Positions 13,101-25,304 of a stretch of 64,000 nt of DNA are shown here, piece after piece (position 1 is the first letter of the stretch; each line of letters begins with the position of its first letter). Source of the stretch: Prochilodus magdalenae (Eukaryota; Chordata; Actinopteri; Characiformes; Prochilodontidae); the NCBI GenBank assembly GCA_024036415.1, contig JAMWET010001633.1, positions 60,001-124,000 of the forward strand, read 5' to 3'. The notes beneath the pieces were generated by a model, which was not told the origin of the DNA, did not search any database, and saw only the letters and a list, made by a program, of their open reading frames with translations. The translations under genes were made by a program, and so were the position numbers.

Positions 13101-14662
13101 TAGATATTCAGACAGTGATTAATCCAGGTTTAGATACTCATACTGTGAATTATCCAGGTTTAGATACTCAGACTGTGATTAATCCACGTTTAGATACTCA
13201 GACTGTGATGAATCCACGTTTAGATACCCAGGCTCTGATGAATCCAGGTTTAGATACTCAGACTGTGATTAATCCAGGTTTAGATACTCAGACAGTGATT
13301 AATCCAGGTTTAGATATTCAGACAGTGATTAATCCAGGTTTAGATACTCAGACAGTGATTAATCCAGGTTTAGAGACTCAGACTGTGATTAATCCAGGTT
13401 TAGATACTCAGACTGTGATTAATCCAGGTTTAGATACTCAGACTGTGAAGAATCCACATTTAGATACTCAGGCTCTGATGAATCCAGGTTTAGATACTCA
13501 GACTGTGATTAATCCAGGTTTAGATACTCAGACTGTGATTAATCCAGGTTTAGATACTCAGACTGTGATTAATCCAGATTTAGATACTCAGACTGTGATT
13601 AATCCAGGTTTAGATACTCAGACTGTGATTAATCCAGGTTTAGATACTCAGACTGTGAAGAATCCACGTTTAGATACCCAGGCTCTGATGAATCCAGGTT
13701 TAGATACTCAGACTGTGATTAATCCAGGTTTAGATACTCAGACTGTGAAGAATCCACGTTTAGATACCCAGGCTCTGATGAATCCAGGTTTAGATACTCA
13801 GACTGTGAATTATCCAAGTTTAGATACTCAGACAGTGATTAATCCAGGTTTAGATATTCAGACAGTGATTAATCCAGGTTTAGATACTCAGACTGTGATT
13901 AATCCAGGTTTAGATACTCAGACTGTGATTAATCCAGGTTTAGATACTCAGACTGTGAAGAATCCACGTTTAGATACCCAGGCTCTGATGAATCCAGGTT
14001 TAGATACTCATACTGTGAATTATCCAGGTTTAGATACTCAGACTGTGATTAATCCACGTTTAGATACTCAGGCTCTGATGAATCCAGGTTTAGATACTCA
14101 GACTGTGAATTATCCAGGTTTAGATACTCAGACAGTGATTAATCCAGGTTTAGATATTCAGACAGTGATTAATCCAGGTTTAGATACTCAGACAGTGATT
14201 AATCCAGGTTTAGATACTCAGACTGTGATTAATCCAGGTTTAGATACTCAGACTGTGATGAATCCACGTTTAGATACCCAGGCTCTGATGAATCCAGGTT
14301 TAGATACTCAGACTGTGATTAATCCAGGTTTAGATACTCAGACTGTGATTAATCCAGGTTTAGATACTCAGACTGTGATTAATCCAGGTTTAGATACTCA
14401 GGCTGTGATTAATCCAGGTTTAGATACTCAGGCTGTGATTAATCCAGGTTTAGATACTCAGACTGTGATTAATCCAGGTTTAGATACTCAGGCTCTGATG
14501 AATCCAGGTTTAAATACTCAGACTGTGAATTATCCAGGTTTAGATACTCAGACTGTGAATTATCCAGGTTTAGATACTCAGACTGTGAATTATCCAGGTT
14601 TAGATACTCAGACTGTGATTAATCCAGGTTTAGATACTCAGACAGTGATTAATCCAGACTGT
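10117..14662. repeat. 30-bp minisatellite, about 150 units
   Basis: The unit is ACTCAGACTGTGATTAATCC followed by AGGTTTAGAT (30 bases). It runs almost without interruption for 4.5 kb. Because 30 is divisible by three, one plus-strand frame stays open and reads as a decapeptide repeat, N-P-G-L-D-T-Q-T-V-I. The other five frames hit a stop in every unit. The main unit variants are TVINPG, TVNYPG, ALMNPG and TVKNPR/TVMNPR. Variants form longer blocks: a block with ccaagtttag then tagatattca recurs at 12841, 13051 and 13801, with a variant at 14101. No start context, splice signal or non-repeat coding flank is evident, so I treat it as non-coding. Confidence 0.95.
11690..12606. repeat. Indel-ridden central section of the 30-bp minisatellite
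   Basis: Within this part most units carry small deletions, insertions or fused fragments, for example gtttagatactcactgtgatt and ccaggtttagaatccaggtt. The units on both sides are nearly perfect for hundreds of bases. The open frame is lost only here. It may be a decayed core or an assembly/consensus fault. Confidence 0.8.
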
Positions 14663-15654
14663 GTAAAACACTTTTATATTTGAACAGAACTTGACATAAA
14701 AGTTAACATAAACCACAATGCTGGTTAACCAGAATGCCAGCTTCCAAAACTTAAAATGTGATGCACTGGTTGGGGACCAGCATATTAATTACCAGTGCAG
14801 CTACCCATCATCGCAGCAACCAAAGCCTTTAGCTATGTAAGCCTTTTAGCTGCAGTACTAAACACCAGACATACATTACCTGATCAACTACATGTATGGT
14901 AAAGGATGGTGTGCTTAATTCTGGCCCAACTATCACGCTCCATTTGCTAATGCCCAGCATTGGAGCACTATCTAGTTGCCAAGTAGGGCCCTGTGGGACA
15001 ATGAGAGTTTAATACCTTGCCTGAAGGCACAATGACAGACCAGTCATATCTTGGACGCTGCTATCAGCATCGCTCCAATGTGCTATGCAGCCACTAATTA
15101 GGAATACCCACTCACAGCCTGGCGACCCTGCGGTTGCTGGCTTACTTACTATTACCACTAGGCTGTCTGCCACCCTTCATTTAGCAAATATGAATTATTT
15201 GAATGAGAGGCGTAGAGCACATGTAACCATAAAGCAAATATCAAACAGCAGCTAGCTGGCTTATAGCCATACTGACAGTCTTTAAATGAGAGATCCAACA
15301 ATACGGCTGCCGCCAGCCTAGTCCATTCCTCCTGGGTAATAAACTGATCCTCACACTGAACAGACAATGTTAGAGTGAAGCGTTTGGCTTAACCCTTTCT
15401 GCAACACATTGCATCTCAATGTTTTGTGTGAACAGTTGGAGCCGGCTGGAGACGTTTGTAACCCAGCCAAGCTAAACTGGCATCACAGTTTCAGGGATTA
15501 GGAAAGGATTTCTTATCTTAATTTGTCTTACACAGAAAGAGTACTTTTCTTGTTTCTGTCCAAGTGCTATACTCTCTGGTCTTAGCACGTATAGCATAAT
15601 TATATGGGCCTTTCAGCAAATCAGTCCCAGGTGGAGGAATATAGTTTGTTTCTT
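14663..15654. other. Non-coding stretch, one palindromic MITE-like patch
   Basis: No gene is seen. At 14715-14800 the words ctggttaaccag, ccagcttccaaa and ctggttggggaccagcat suggest a small palindromic repeat. A segment near 14985-15070 resembles a SINE body (ccttgcctgaaggcacaatg) but lacks clear boxes. Confidence 0.35.
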
Positions 15655-15785
15655 TGTTTACACTAAAACTATACCATTAGCTTCAAAACAAGGCAGTTGA
15701 CTAGCTAGTTAGCATTAACCACAGTGTAGGCTAATGCAATCAGGGCACAGGCCGCAATGCTAAGTAATGTAAGTGCTGCTGTAAT
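15655..15785 (+). repeat. Local direct duplication, copy A
   Basis: The piece from actaaaactata to cacaggccgcaatgctaag matches 17555-17668 with a few differences and small indels. It is a pair in direct orientation about 1.9 kb apart, flanking the Tc1 pieces and the Tc1 deletion derivative. Confidence 0.7.
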
Positions 15786-15984
15786 TTGATCTCTACAAGA
15801 TTCCATGACTATTTGTAGGACATTTGTCAAAAACACACGTCAGAAGGCCAAGCTAACCTGAAAGATGGAAGTAAATCCACAATATGCAGTACACTTAACT
15901 TGCCTTAGCACAAATGATCCCACTCAGCCGTATATAAAACCCCATAATCTTTAGTGACGAATTCAGGATTAGTTTGGAATTCTA

Positions 15985-16488
15985 TGATGGAGGGGTTTGG
16001 TTATGGAGGCCTCATGGTGAGCACTTCAATCCTGCCTTTGCTGTAGAGTGACACATTGCCCCAACTGCTGGTGTGATGATCAGGGGAGCCATTGCAGGAC
16101 AGTTGGTCATCCCTAGTAGTGTTGCGAGGGACACTTACAGTGCAGCAAAATGTGCAGGATGTCCTCTAGTCGCATATGTTGCTGTCATGTCTGGTCTTAT
16201 AGTTGGCATTTTTCAGTAGGATAATGGTGCTCGCCCAGGAATGTCTGGGAAAACACTTTCTTGGCCTGCCCGGTCACCAGATTTATCACTAATTGAGCAT
16301 TTATGGGACCAGCTTTGGCAAACTATGAGTGTGCAGGATTTACAGGCCCCACTGCAACATCTGTGTGCAAATATGACACTTGAAGCCATACTGAACCTGT
16401 ATGCCTTCATGACCCACTGTAGCTTATCTAGTATCCAGGCTAGAGGTGGTCCAACAGAACACTAGAGCCTAATATTGTAATCACGGAC
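15985..16488 (+). pseudogene. Tc1-like transposase C-terminal remnant
   Basis: Around 16205-16412 the plus strand gives a Q-x-D-N-x-A-R-P box with breaks, then SWPARSPDLSLIEHLWDQLW, the end of the DDE catalytic domain of Tc1 transposases. The preceding part (from about 15985) reads with stops through the middle of the domain. No inverted repeats were found. It abuts the independent element at 16492. Confidence 0.75.
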
Positions 16489-16491
16489 ATA

Positions 16492-17016
16492 CAGGGGTTG
16501 GACAATGAAACTGAAACACCTGTCATTTTAGTGTGGGAGGTCTCATGGCTAAATTGGACCAGCCTTGTGGCCAATCTTCATTAATTGCACATTGCACCAG
16601 TAAGAGCAGAGTGTGAAGGTTCAGTTAGCAGGTAAGAGCACAGTTCTGCTCAAAATACTGCAATGCACACAACATTATGGGTGACATACCAGAGTTCAAA
16701 AGAGGACAAATTGTTGGAGCACGTCTTGCTGGCACATCTGTGACCAAGACAGCAAGTTGATGTATCAAGAGCCACGGTATCCACAGTAATGTCAGCATAC
16801 CACCAAGAAGGACGAACCTCCACCAGCATCACGTAGTGACCTGGCCACTATCCTGCAAGAAGAATGGCTTAAACTCCCTCTGACCACTGTGCAGGACGCA
16901 GTATATGTCATTCCCAAGACGAACTGACGCTGTATTGGCCGCAAAAGGACCTACACCATACTAATAAATTATTGTGGTCTAAAACCAGGTGTTTCAGTTT
17001 CATTGTCCAACCCCTG
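16492..17016 (+). mobile_element. Tc1-like deletion derivative, copy 2
   Basis: This 525-bp copy is bounded by CAGGGGTTGGACAATGAAAC and its complement, with TA on both sides (16490-16491 and 17017-17018). It has the same internal deletion as the copy at 1-528, so both derive from one already deleted parent. Small differences include a 5-base deletion in the helix-turn-helix frame, which begins at ATG 16677 and now stops early. Confidence 0.92.
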
Positions 17017-17018
17017 TA

Positions 17019-17554
17019 TATCATCATGAAATTCCCACATTTATATAAAGTTCCATTCAACTCCAAAAACAACACAACATTGGCGATGGAGTCCCCATTT
17101 TTACAACAGAATTTATTAACTGTCCAAACCCACCAGTGAAGCTATCCCATGTTTTTATGTAGTGTTGACAATATATCCCCCAAATATAATTTCATCAAAA
17201 ACATGTTTAGTCTGGAATAAATATGTCTCAGACATCAATGAGCATAGTCATAAACATTTCATTTAATTTTTTTTTATGACTTTTTTGAGTTTTAGGAGGT
17301 ATATGTTTGGTTCCTCTATGAGCCTGTTAGCTCATTAGTTGGTACCCGAAAACCCCTTATATGTGCTTTTACGTTTTGGTCTTTGTTGGTGGTTGACCAG
17401 TGTTCAATGCTGTATCCTTTTTTTTAACAGATTCTACATCATTTTGACAGAAAACTAATTCAGGTAAGCCAGTTTGACTGTCCTGGGCTGGAGAAGGGGG
17501 GAGTTGTTGTTAGAGAATATGGGCCTTTTCTATTAAAATAACAACAAATTAATA
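17019..17554. other. Non-coding stretch
   Basis: AT-rich sequence with short T runs. No gene or clear repeat was recognised. Confidence 0.4.
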
Positions 17555-17668
17555 ATCAACTAAAACTATATCTTTATCTTCAAAACAAGACACTTAGCTA
17601 GCTAGCTAACACTAACCACAGTGTAGGCTAATGCAAACAGGGCACAGGCCACAATGCTAAGTTTATTT
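17555..17668 (+). repeat. Local direct duplication, copy B
   Basis: This is the partner of 15655-15785. It shares aaaactata, cttcaaaacaag, ctagctag and the 20-base run cacagtgtaggctaatgcaa, followed by cagggcacaggcc. Confidence 0.7.
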
Positions 17669-17714
17669 GACAGATTAAACTCGCATTAGCAGGGGGGAGT
17701 CACGCACTGAAGAA

Positions 17715-17945
17715 GTGGGCAATAGTGGCCTGGCGGTTAGGGAACTGGCCTTGTGATAAGAGAACCAACAGGACATGCCTGAGGTGCCCTTGAGCAAGGC
17801 ATCTAACCCCCAACTGTTTCCCGGGTGCCATGCATAGGGCCGCCCACCGCTCCGGGCAAGTGTGCTCCCTGCTCGCTGTGTGTGTGTAAGTGGGCCTTTT
17901 ACTCACAGATGGGTTACATGCGGTAGACAAATTTTTCAAATTGGC
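17715..17945 (+). repeat. tRNA-derived SINE, partial
   Basis: The head agtggcctggcggttaggga is the A-box side of a tRNA-like fish SINE. The body cccttgagcaaggcatctaa and the tail with tgtgtgtgtgtaagtgggcc follow. The B-box part appears deleted. It has the same family body as the inverted copy at 29170-29440. Confidence 0.7.
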
Positions 17946-18399
17946 AGTTGGCAAATGGTTCTAAATTCTAATTACCTTCAAGGACTGTTGGGAACATTGC
18001 AGTATCTGAGTTAATTCAGCATCCACATTATGAAACATTTGAATACCTTTTTAAATGTGCCTTTTAGATTTTTTTCTTTTTTTAAAAATGATAGAACCAG
18101 AATAAAAGACCTGCTATTCAAAGAACATAAACAGCAACACCCAGCCACCCACAAAACATCAACTTATGATACCTTAAGGCTTTAAGTAAGATCAAGCCTA
18201 ATGATCTCAGTTCAGCTCAAATTCTTTTGTTCTAAGACTAAAGCTTTGATATTATGTACTGATTTAAAATGTCAATTAAGCCCGAGTTATTCATTTTTAG
18301 GAGATATCTCAGAGGAGATTATATATAGATAATTGTCTAGCATGAGCAAGGAGGAACACTTTCCAAAAGGTTTCCAAAGCTGGAGTTTAAAAAAATGAA
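17946..18399. other. Non-coding stretch
   Basis: AT-rich, no gene or repeat recognised. Confidence 0.4.
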
Positions 18400-18913
18400 T
18401 AAAAGCTACTACCACTACCAGCACTACTTCTAGCACCACTATTACTACTACAAGTACTACCACCACCACCACAACTACTACTACCACCACTACTACCACC
18501 ACCACCATCACCACTACTACTACCACCACCACCACAACTACTACTACCACCACTACTACCACCACTACCACTGCTGCTGCCACCACTACTACCACTACTA
18601 CAACTGCTACTGCTCCTACTACTGCTGCTGCTACCACCATTACTACTACCACCACTATCACTACTACTACTTCCACCACCACCATTACTACTACTGTTGC
18701 TACCACTACTACTATCACCACTACTACTGTGGCTGCTGCTACCACTCCTCCTACTACTGCTACTGCTACCACCACCACCACTACTACTACTATCACTACT
18801 GCTCCTACTACTACTACCACCACCACCATCACCACTACTGCTGCTGCTGCTGCTACCACTCCTCCTACTACTGCTACTGCTACCACCACTACTACTACTA
18901 CCACTACTGCTCC

Positions 18914-18949
<36 letters not shown>

Positions 18950-19200
18950 CATCACCACTACTGCTGCTGCTGCTGCTGCTACCACTACTACTGTGGCTGC
19001 TGCTACCACTGCTCCTCCTACTACTCCTACCACCACCATCACTACTGCTGCTGCTACCACCATTACTACTACCATCACTATTACTACTACTACTGCTGCT
19101 ACCAGTACTACTATCACCACTACCACTGTGGCTGATGCTACCACTGCCCCTACTACTACCACTACTGCTGCTGCTGCTGCTACCACTACTACTACTACCT
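18400..19200. repeat. Long imperfect trinucleotide tract (ACT/ACC/GCT)
   Basis: About 800 bases consist almost only of ACT, ACC, GCT and a few ATC, TCC and GTG triplets in phase. All phases on both strands tend to stay open and read as poly-Val, poly-Ser, poly-Thr or poly-Leu, so the long frames here are products of composition. Blocks such as GCTACCACTCCTCCTACTAC recur near 18736 and 18852, showing internal duplication. Confidence 0.95.
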
Positions 19201-20420
19201 CTTTTATACCAAATCCTCATAACTCTGTTTTTGAAATGGAGCCTTAAATCAGGTCATAGTAAATTACTTTAAATTAAATAATGTGGTTTTGTACTCCTGT
19301 ACTCCTAAATAATAATGTTTTGTAGGATTTGCACAGTATTGTACATCACTGGTCATGGTTTATGTAAATGACTACTTCATCCATTCATTTTAAGGACTGA
19401 AGTCTTCTCTTTAGTCTTTCTGAAATTAGCACGATGGAGCTACACTGTTAAGAGCTGTGGTATAGCGAGGGCAGCATACGGTTCAAATCAGCACGCCTGT
19501 CGCAAACATTCATGTCATCAATACATTTGGTTCAAAATCTTTATCCAATAATCTGTCATAATTCCTCTATAACAGCTAATCTGATGGCTAAGTGTCTCCA
19601 TGTTCCTCACAGAGGCGAGTAAATATGAGCACTGAGAGTAACTGCAGTGTACACAAGGAGGCCCGTGTTGATTCTCGGTCATTACTGCTCTAATCCGGAG
19701 TGGGGAGTGCGAATGGGACGGGGAAGGAGAAGCTCAAAGACTTCAAAGAGGAGCTCCGAGCCGAGGCCCGAGGCGAAAAGCTCCAGTCTCATCAATTAAA
19801 CAGACATTTTCTCAGATACGCACTCGTCTGCGAAGATTTCGACATGGTTTTAATGCCCCACGTAGGGACGCCGAGGATCCGACACAATCTCGTGAGATAG
19901 CGCGCCGTTCCAACATTTAACTGCATAACTGATGAGCTGCCATGCCTCATGTATATAAAACATGACATCATTTACATCTCTATAAATAGCTGCCTGCTTT
20001 CTAATTGCTCCGGGTGATGATTGAGCCGTCTCATCCTATGAAATGTGACTTAGCACCTCTGTTTATGCAGGATGGGATCCAGTGTGCTGCATTCTGTGTA
20101 AAGACAAAATAACACAAATAACTTATTACATGATATAATATATAATTTTTAGACATGAAAATAGGTTATTGTGCTACTTAGGTAGGCCCCTGTAGCCATC
20201 TGCCGTCAAGGCACCCTGGCGTCCTTGCTGCTGTTGATGAGCAAGCCACGCAGTCCTCAGCCATATTCACCACGCAGCTCCAATCTCTAGTCCTTAGCCA
20301 GGTTCCACTGTCTCTGCTGTGTGGCACTGAGGAACTCCATTCAACTCCAAACCACTAGAAGGCGACTCTACTTCTGACACCAATGAAAGCGCTTGAAAAA
20401 CTTCCAGGTAAACACAGGTA
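19201..20420. other. Non-coding stretch, possible conserved core
   Basis: No gene is seen. The segment at 19600-20060 is complex, repeat-free and moderately GC-rich in a surrounding AT-rich region, so it is a candidate conserved non-coding element by texture only. The 66-codon frame at 19700-19900 has no recognisable family. Confidence 0.3.
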
Positions 20421-20580
20421 CATTAGACCGATGTTTTTCAACCCTGGTCCTGGGTCACCCTGCCCTGCACAATTTAGTGGATTCCCTGCTTTATCGCTCA
20501 ACCTGCAACTCTGAAAGGGCGTGTTAATGAGCTGGTAAGTTGAATCAGGTGTGTTGGGAGCAGGGAAAGCACTAAAATGT
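20421..20580. repeat. Short interspersed fish repeat
   Basis: The piece gtttttcaaccctggtcctg to gaatcaggtgtgttgggagc has the wording of a common short fish repeat with inward-facing similar ends. A SINE-tail relic similar to 29230-29285 lies at about 20690-20755. Confidence 0.5.
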
Positions 20581-22009
20581 GCTTTGTCAGTTGATTCCTC
20601 CTGGGTGCATCTTTTTGTGCAACTAGTTTTTTTAATGATGAGGGTAAATACAGGAAACCATTTGTAGACAGAATTATAATTTAGAACCATTTTGCCCATC
20701 CGAGCAGTGAAACACCCACATACACATACTATTGAACACACACAATAGGGGACAGATATAATAGAACGTCTGAAGGGTTCCAGGAGGTTGTGGCAACGTA
20801 CTGACAACGTTTGTTGTTTTAGCGCTGTCAGAAGCGAAGTGGTCACAACTTTTTGATGAATTACATATTAATGTTTTTGGGCACCAAAGTGCTGTTAATA
20901 TTGCAGTTGCCCAGCTTTGTGACATGATTAAGCTAACAACTAGCTGACGCTAAGCCTTTAGCCTCTAGAGTTTTAAGAACAATGCACTGAAAGGGACATT
21001 AGCTTAGCATGCTAAACGTTTTGGAGTCCATAATTTATCTGAATATTTATTAGTTTCTATAAAACATATTATAATACAGGTAACCAGATTTTAAAGACAT
21101 GGTGAGCACATATCTTTGCTATAGACCATTAGCAGAGCCGACTCCCCCTAATAAGCAGCTAACGAAGTTCAGGAGGTTAGCCATTACTAACTGCAGAACA
21201 TTCAAACAAGCAGCCCATGAGTTTTTAAGAGTGAGACGGACAGGCCAGCTTCTGGAAACGTCCTGCTCCGGTACGCGGAAAGGTCAAGCATATTCCGGCG
21301 AAAGACAAAGAGCAATTTCTCAGGCTGAATGACTCTGGCAGGCGTTAAACTTCCTCACTCGCGTCCCCCATGAATTGTAAATGCTCCAAACTCCCGACCT
21401 ATTCATCTGGAGGTCAACGGCTATCCAGGTCTGACGGGATTAGGATATGATAATTGTCTGTGTGTCTTTCTTGAATCATTGTTCTGGTAGAATCCCTGAC
21501 AGGACTGCCTCTAATTTGTAATTCAGTAATCAGTTTGTACTGTAATTAAAAGAAACAATACCAATAATTTGCTTCAAACTAAGTTTCACCTACTGCAAAA
21601 TCTTTTGTGTCTGAGGTATTAGCGCTGAAGCTATGAAGCTAATGTGACTACGAAGTAACGGGGGCTGGCTATACCAAGCCCTTATTACAAAGCAAGTTCA
21701 CTCAGCGGCCATCTTTGCAACACTGCCGGGCAGTTATTCCCAGCCTTACAAGGCCAGAATACTTTCTTAAAATGGCGAGACACAAAAGTACTCTATATCT
21801 TTTAAAAACATATTTGGAATCACTGATATAATCTGACCCAAATCTCATAATTAAACTCATCGTCAAAATAATAGCTCCACCCAGAAGGAAGTGTAGGATT
21901 AGAGTGCTATTGGGAAAGAAGATAAAGGTTACCAGGAACAGTAAATGATGATACATTTAGACTGATATGGACAATATTTATTAAGCTACACATACAGAAG
22001 TAGAGTCTT
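20581..22009. other. Non-coding stretch
   Basis: Apart from the SINE-tail relic near 20690-20755, no gene or classified repeat is seen. The part at 21100-21440 is complex and repeat-free. Confidence 0.35.
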
Positions 22010-22606
22010 TCAGTATGGCAGTGACCAAGGTGCCTCCACACATGGATTTATTGGTCATCTTCAGCAAGACAAAAGCGGGACTCGTCATTGAAGATGACCC
22101 ACTGTCATTCAGAGTCAGTCTTTTACCACACCGTTGTTTTAAGAGCAGTCATCATAATGGTACTGCATACATGTAGTCCTGGGTCATGCATCCATCTGCC
22201 AATGTTGCTGGCAGTAACACTAACTGGCTCTTCTCTGCTCCAGTAAGCTGATTGACTTTTTTCCTAAAGGGTGGGACTCTCTCTGTAAACAAGATGCCAT
22301 TTCTTCTGTTTCACCACCACAGATTCAGAGTGGTTTGCAGTGGAGGTTGAAAGAACAGGTTTTGGAACAAGCCTATTGGTCAGTCCATCATGAATCTTCC
22401 CAAAAATTCAAAGGGTTAATTAGAAGTGGCGATATGGCAGAAATATAATATTGTGGTACATCAAGAGGGTATATGTGTATTCTTTCAGACATCTCATCTG
22501 CTGTTAGGTGTGAGCCTGCAGAGTCTTTAAGATCACCAACAACATCCATTTAGTTGGGGTCTAAACTTTTGTTGAGTCCAAGCGTTTGACTGGTAGTGTA
22601 TCTTGG
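22010..22606 (-). mobile_element. Tc1-like element remnant with one terminus
   Basis: On the minus strand, about 22108-22060 encodes W-V-I-F-N-D-E-S-R-F-C-L, the second catalytic segment of Tc1 transposases. The subterminal part at 22425-22490 (gatatggcagaaatataata) and the terminal gtttgactggtagtgta (22586-22602) also occur in the fragments at 26992-27170 and 61961-62640, which define one family. Frames are broken. Confidence 0.7.
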
Positions 22607-24419
22607 AATGACATGGCGATACAAACTCCCTTCCTTTCTATCCATCACTGATTCAGTGAGACTAAACAGGAAGCCTGAATAAAGAGCAAACTTTTTAGAA
22701 ATTCTGAGAACTCAAAAAGCCTCTCCATACCACAGTTCTTCTTCTCAATGAGCATTTGCTACTCTGAAACTAAAGCTAGCTACAGAGACACTGGCTAGAC
22801 CTTCAAAACCTCCAAACCCTTTAAGATATTTGATAAGCGAGAAGAGTGCGCAGTGTGATGGATCGCGAGGACGGCTCTCAGTTGCGGGCGGAATAGTAAA
22901 GTGCAATTGATTGGCATGCCGTCATTAGAGGTGACTGGTTTGACCTTTAGCGCGCTGGGTAATTTCTAGTCCGGCGGGTTAGGAATGGTAATGGCGGTGG
23001 GATGAAAGCAGACGATTTTCCTGTCATCCCAAAGATTCAGGTGCAAAAGTATTGATCCGGTTCTGTTATTTCTGAGCATTACAGGGCTCACTGTGCATCT
23101 ATGAGGAAATTTCTCAGGGGGATTAAGCCCATAAATTAAAAATATTCCAGGTTAGGCAACACTCTCTCCGACTTTGTCTCCAAACCCACTGAGCTTCTCT
23201 ATAGGCCGTACTTCAAATCTTTTAATGTGCGTCAGGTTTCCTTGGTGCTTAGAAACCATAAATATGCTGCTACTGAGGTGCTATTAATAAAGTTATGTTC
23301 CGTTCTGATATTGAGTATTTTATTTAATTTAATATTTTAAATATTTATCAGTTTTCTTTGAAAATGAGGGGAAATGGATATTGATGGACTGTGACTAGCT
23401 AATTTGGGCCATAAATGTCAAAACTCATTTCACTTCTAAGACTGAAATTTAGAGGTCTGGAAAAATATCCCTGCAGATTTGGATGAATTTTTAGTTATGA
23501 GTTATGTTTAATATTTAGTCAAATAAATGTTTTCTACCCTTTTTCTGATGTGGAAAATGAAACTTTTGTACAGAATTCTGTACAGCACTGAATATAGATT
23601 TTTATATTTGACATTGTACTGTATCATTCATCAAGTCTTTTAAAAAATCTTAATATTCACAAACTAATTATTTTATGAACTAATTCTTCTTAATTATTAA
23701 TGAAGTGTTAAATCATGATCAATTGGCATGCTAGCATTGATATCATGATACTTGATATATTGATACTTTTGCTAGTACTAGTAAAACTGGTATATCAACA
23801 TTGTTCAGGTATTTAAATTGAATTTACATCGCCATAGTTGAGTACATAGAGTTCGGTACATAGAGCTGACATGCTGTGAACCTCAAACACTGTCTCCTCC
23901 TTCTATAAACAGAAATCCTGGGTTTGCACAGGAGGACGATAAAAGTAGCAGATTCCAGAATCCTACATGACAGTTGCATAACATTCCCAAACTCTTCACT
24001 CATTAAAACATATGACAATGGAGCAACAGCAGTGAAGATGGTGTACTATGTGGAGAAATATACCTTTCCGGGCTGTGACGGGGGTGTCAACACTTTTTAC
24101 ACTTTAGACTTTTCCAGGGTAGTGAGGAATCCTGATGTTTAAGGCCGAGGTTTCGCCTCCTATTAGCCAGCTCCTTTATCAAAAGTTTCTGTTTCACCTT
24201 AAATGGTAAATCTTGTACAGGCACCAGAATGCTCTATTTAAGGTGGAATGGAAAATTAAGCTAAGCTAACAAGTTGAGCTAACAAATTTGTTCTTTTCAA
24301 GATTGAAAACAGGTAGCAGGCAACATTAGCTTCTAGCAAGCCTCAAGTAAATAGAGTTAGCATGTGTAACCTCTTCTATGTCCAATACCAGTAGGACAGG
24401 GCCCCAAGTTCTTTTAAAC
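22607..24419. other. Non-coding stretch
   Basis: No gene is seen. The part at 22850-23130 is complex and repeat-free. The rest is AT-rich with common TTAGC-type words. Confidence 0.35.
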
Positions 24420-24482
24420 TGCAATTGCAAGGGGGAAACTGCAATTTCCCCCTGGGATTAATAAAGTATTTCTGATTCTGAA
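24420..24482 (+). repeat. LINE 3' tail relic
   Basis: The run caatttccccctgggattaa followed by taaagtatttctgattctga is the characteristic 3' end of fish non-LTR retrotransposons, with a short ATTCTG-type tail. Confidence 0.5.
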
Positions 24483-25304
24483 ACAAAATTTTCCCAGTAA
24501 ATATTTAGCTGCTGTTTTACCTATAGACACCGTGCCATTGGTACCACGTGTGGTTGTGAGATGTTCCCAGAAATTACGAGACGGTAGAATTAAATGAATT
24601 ATATTTATTACAAAAATTGTAGAAAAGTAAGTGACTAGCTCTGCCTTCGCACTTCTTTTATGGTAACCACACTGACTCTATTTGAAAGGGTGGAATGTGA
24701 AATTAGGTAAGGCTACAACAGTACTGAGGTGGGTATTGCATGTACACAACAACTTTTGAAATTTGAAAAAAACATGTACAAAAGCTGGAAAACAAAACAA
24801 ATAAACCCCCCGTTGCAGGCCTGATAGCTGGATACAGATGTCTCAGAGTACTCACAGTCTACTCTACACAGAGTCATGAGAAGGTGGGGAGGGGGAGAAA
24901 TGGATGGCGCCTCTCTGACGGCCCGTGACCTGACGTGCGGAGAGAGAAAAGTTTCTGGACTCCTTCCCGGGTCACCAGGGGTTCTGCCTGGGCAGCGGCG
25001 CTCCCTCGGTGCACGCAGTGGAACTACGAGCAGTGTCCTGGTAGCTCATAGCGCCGACTGAGCCGTGGGTCGGTTCCACGTGTCCCTAAACTCCGATGCT
25101 AGTTTAAAGCTGTAGCCCTTAACCTGTTGCGCTAATGCGGCTTAGGCTAGCTAGCGCGGCTAACGCATTGAGAGCTTGGTAAAGTCAACAAGCAAAGCTA
25201 TTAAGGATAGTAACGGCTAAACACGACGCCCAAAGTCTCTCACTTGGTTTACTCACTGATAGGTCTGTGTGGACCTAAATAAACTTCTGAAAACGTTTTG
25301 CAAA

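Noticed and set aside
10117..14662. CRISPR-like array of ~30-base repeats
   Set aside because: The repeats are contiguous with no unique spacers, and the surrounding DNA is vertebrate.
12788..14683. A 631-codon open frame that could be a repeat protein
   Set aside because: It is the 30-base minisatellite read in its only open frame. It has no non-repeat coding flank, and unit differences are mostly amino-acid-changing.
18287..19247. Frames of 172-299 codons (poly-Val, poly-Ser, poly-Thr, poly-Leu)
   Set aside because: All arise from the ACT/ACC/GCT triplet tract, which is open in several frames on both strands at once.
24890..25160. A CpG-island promoter
   Set aside because: The piece is GC-richer but has no adjacent exon, no core promoter motif and could equally be part of an LTR.
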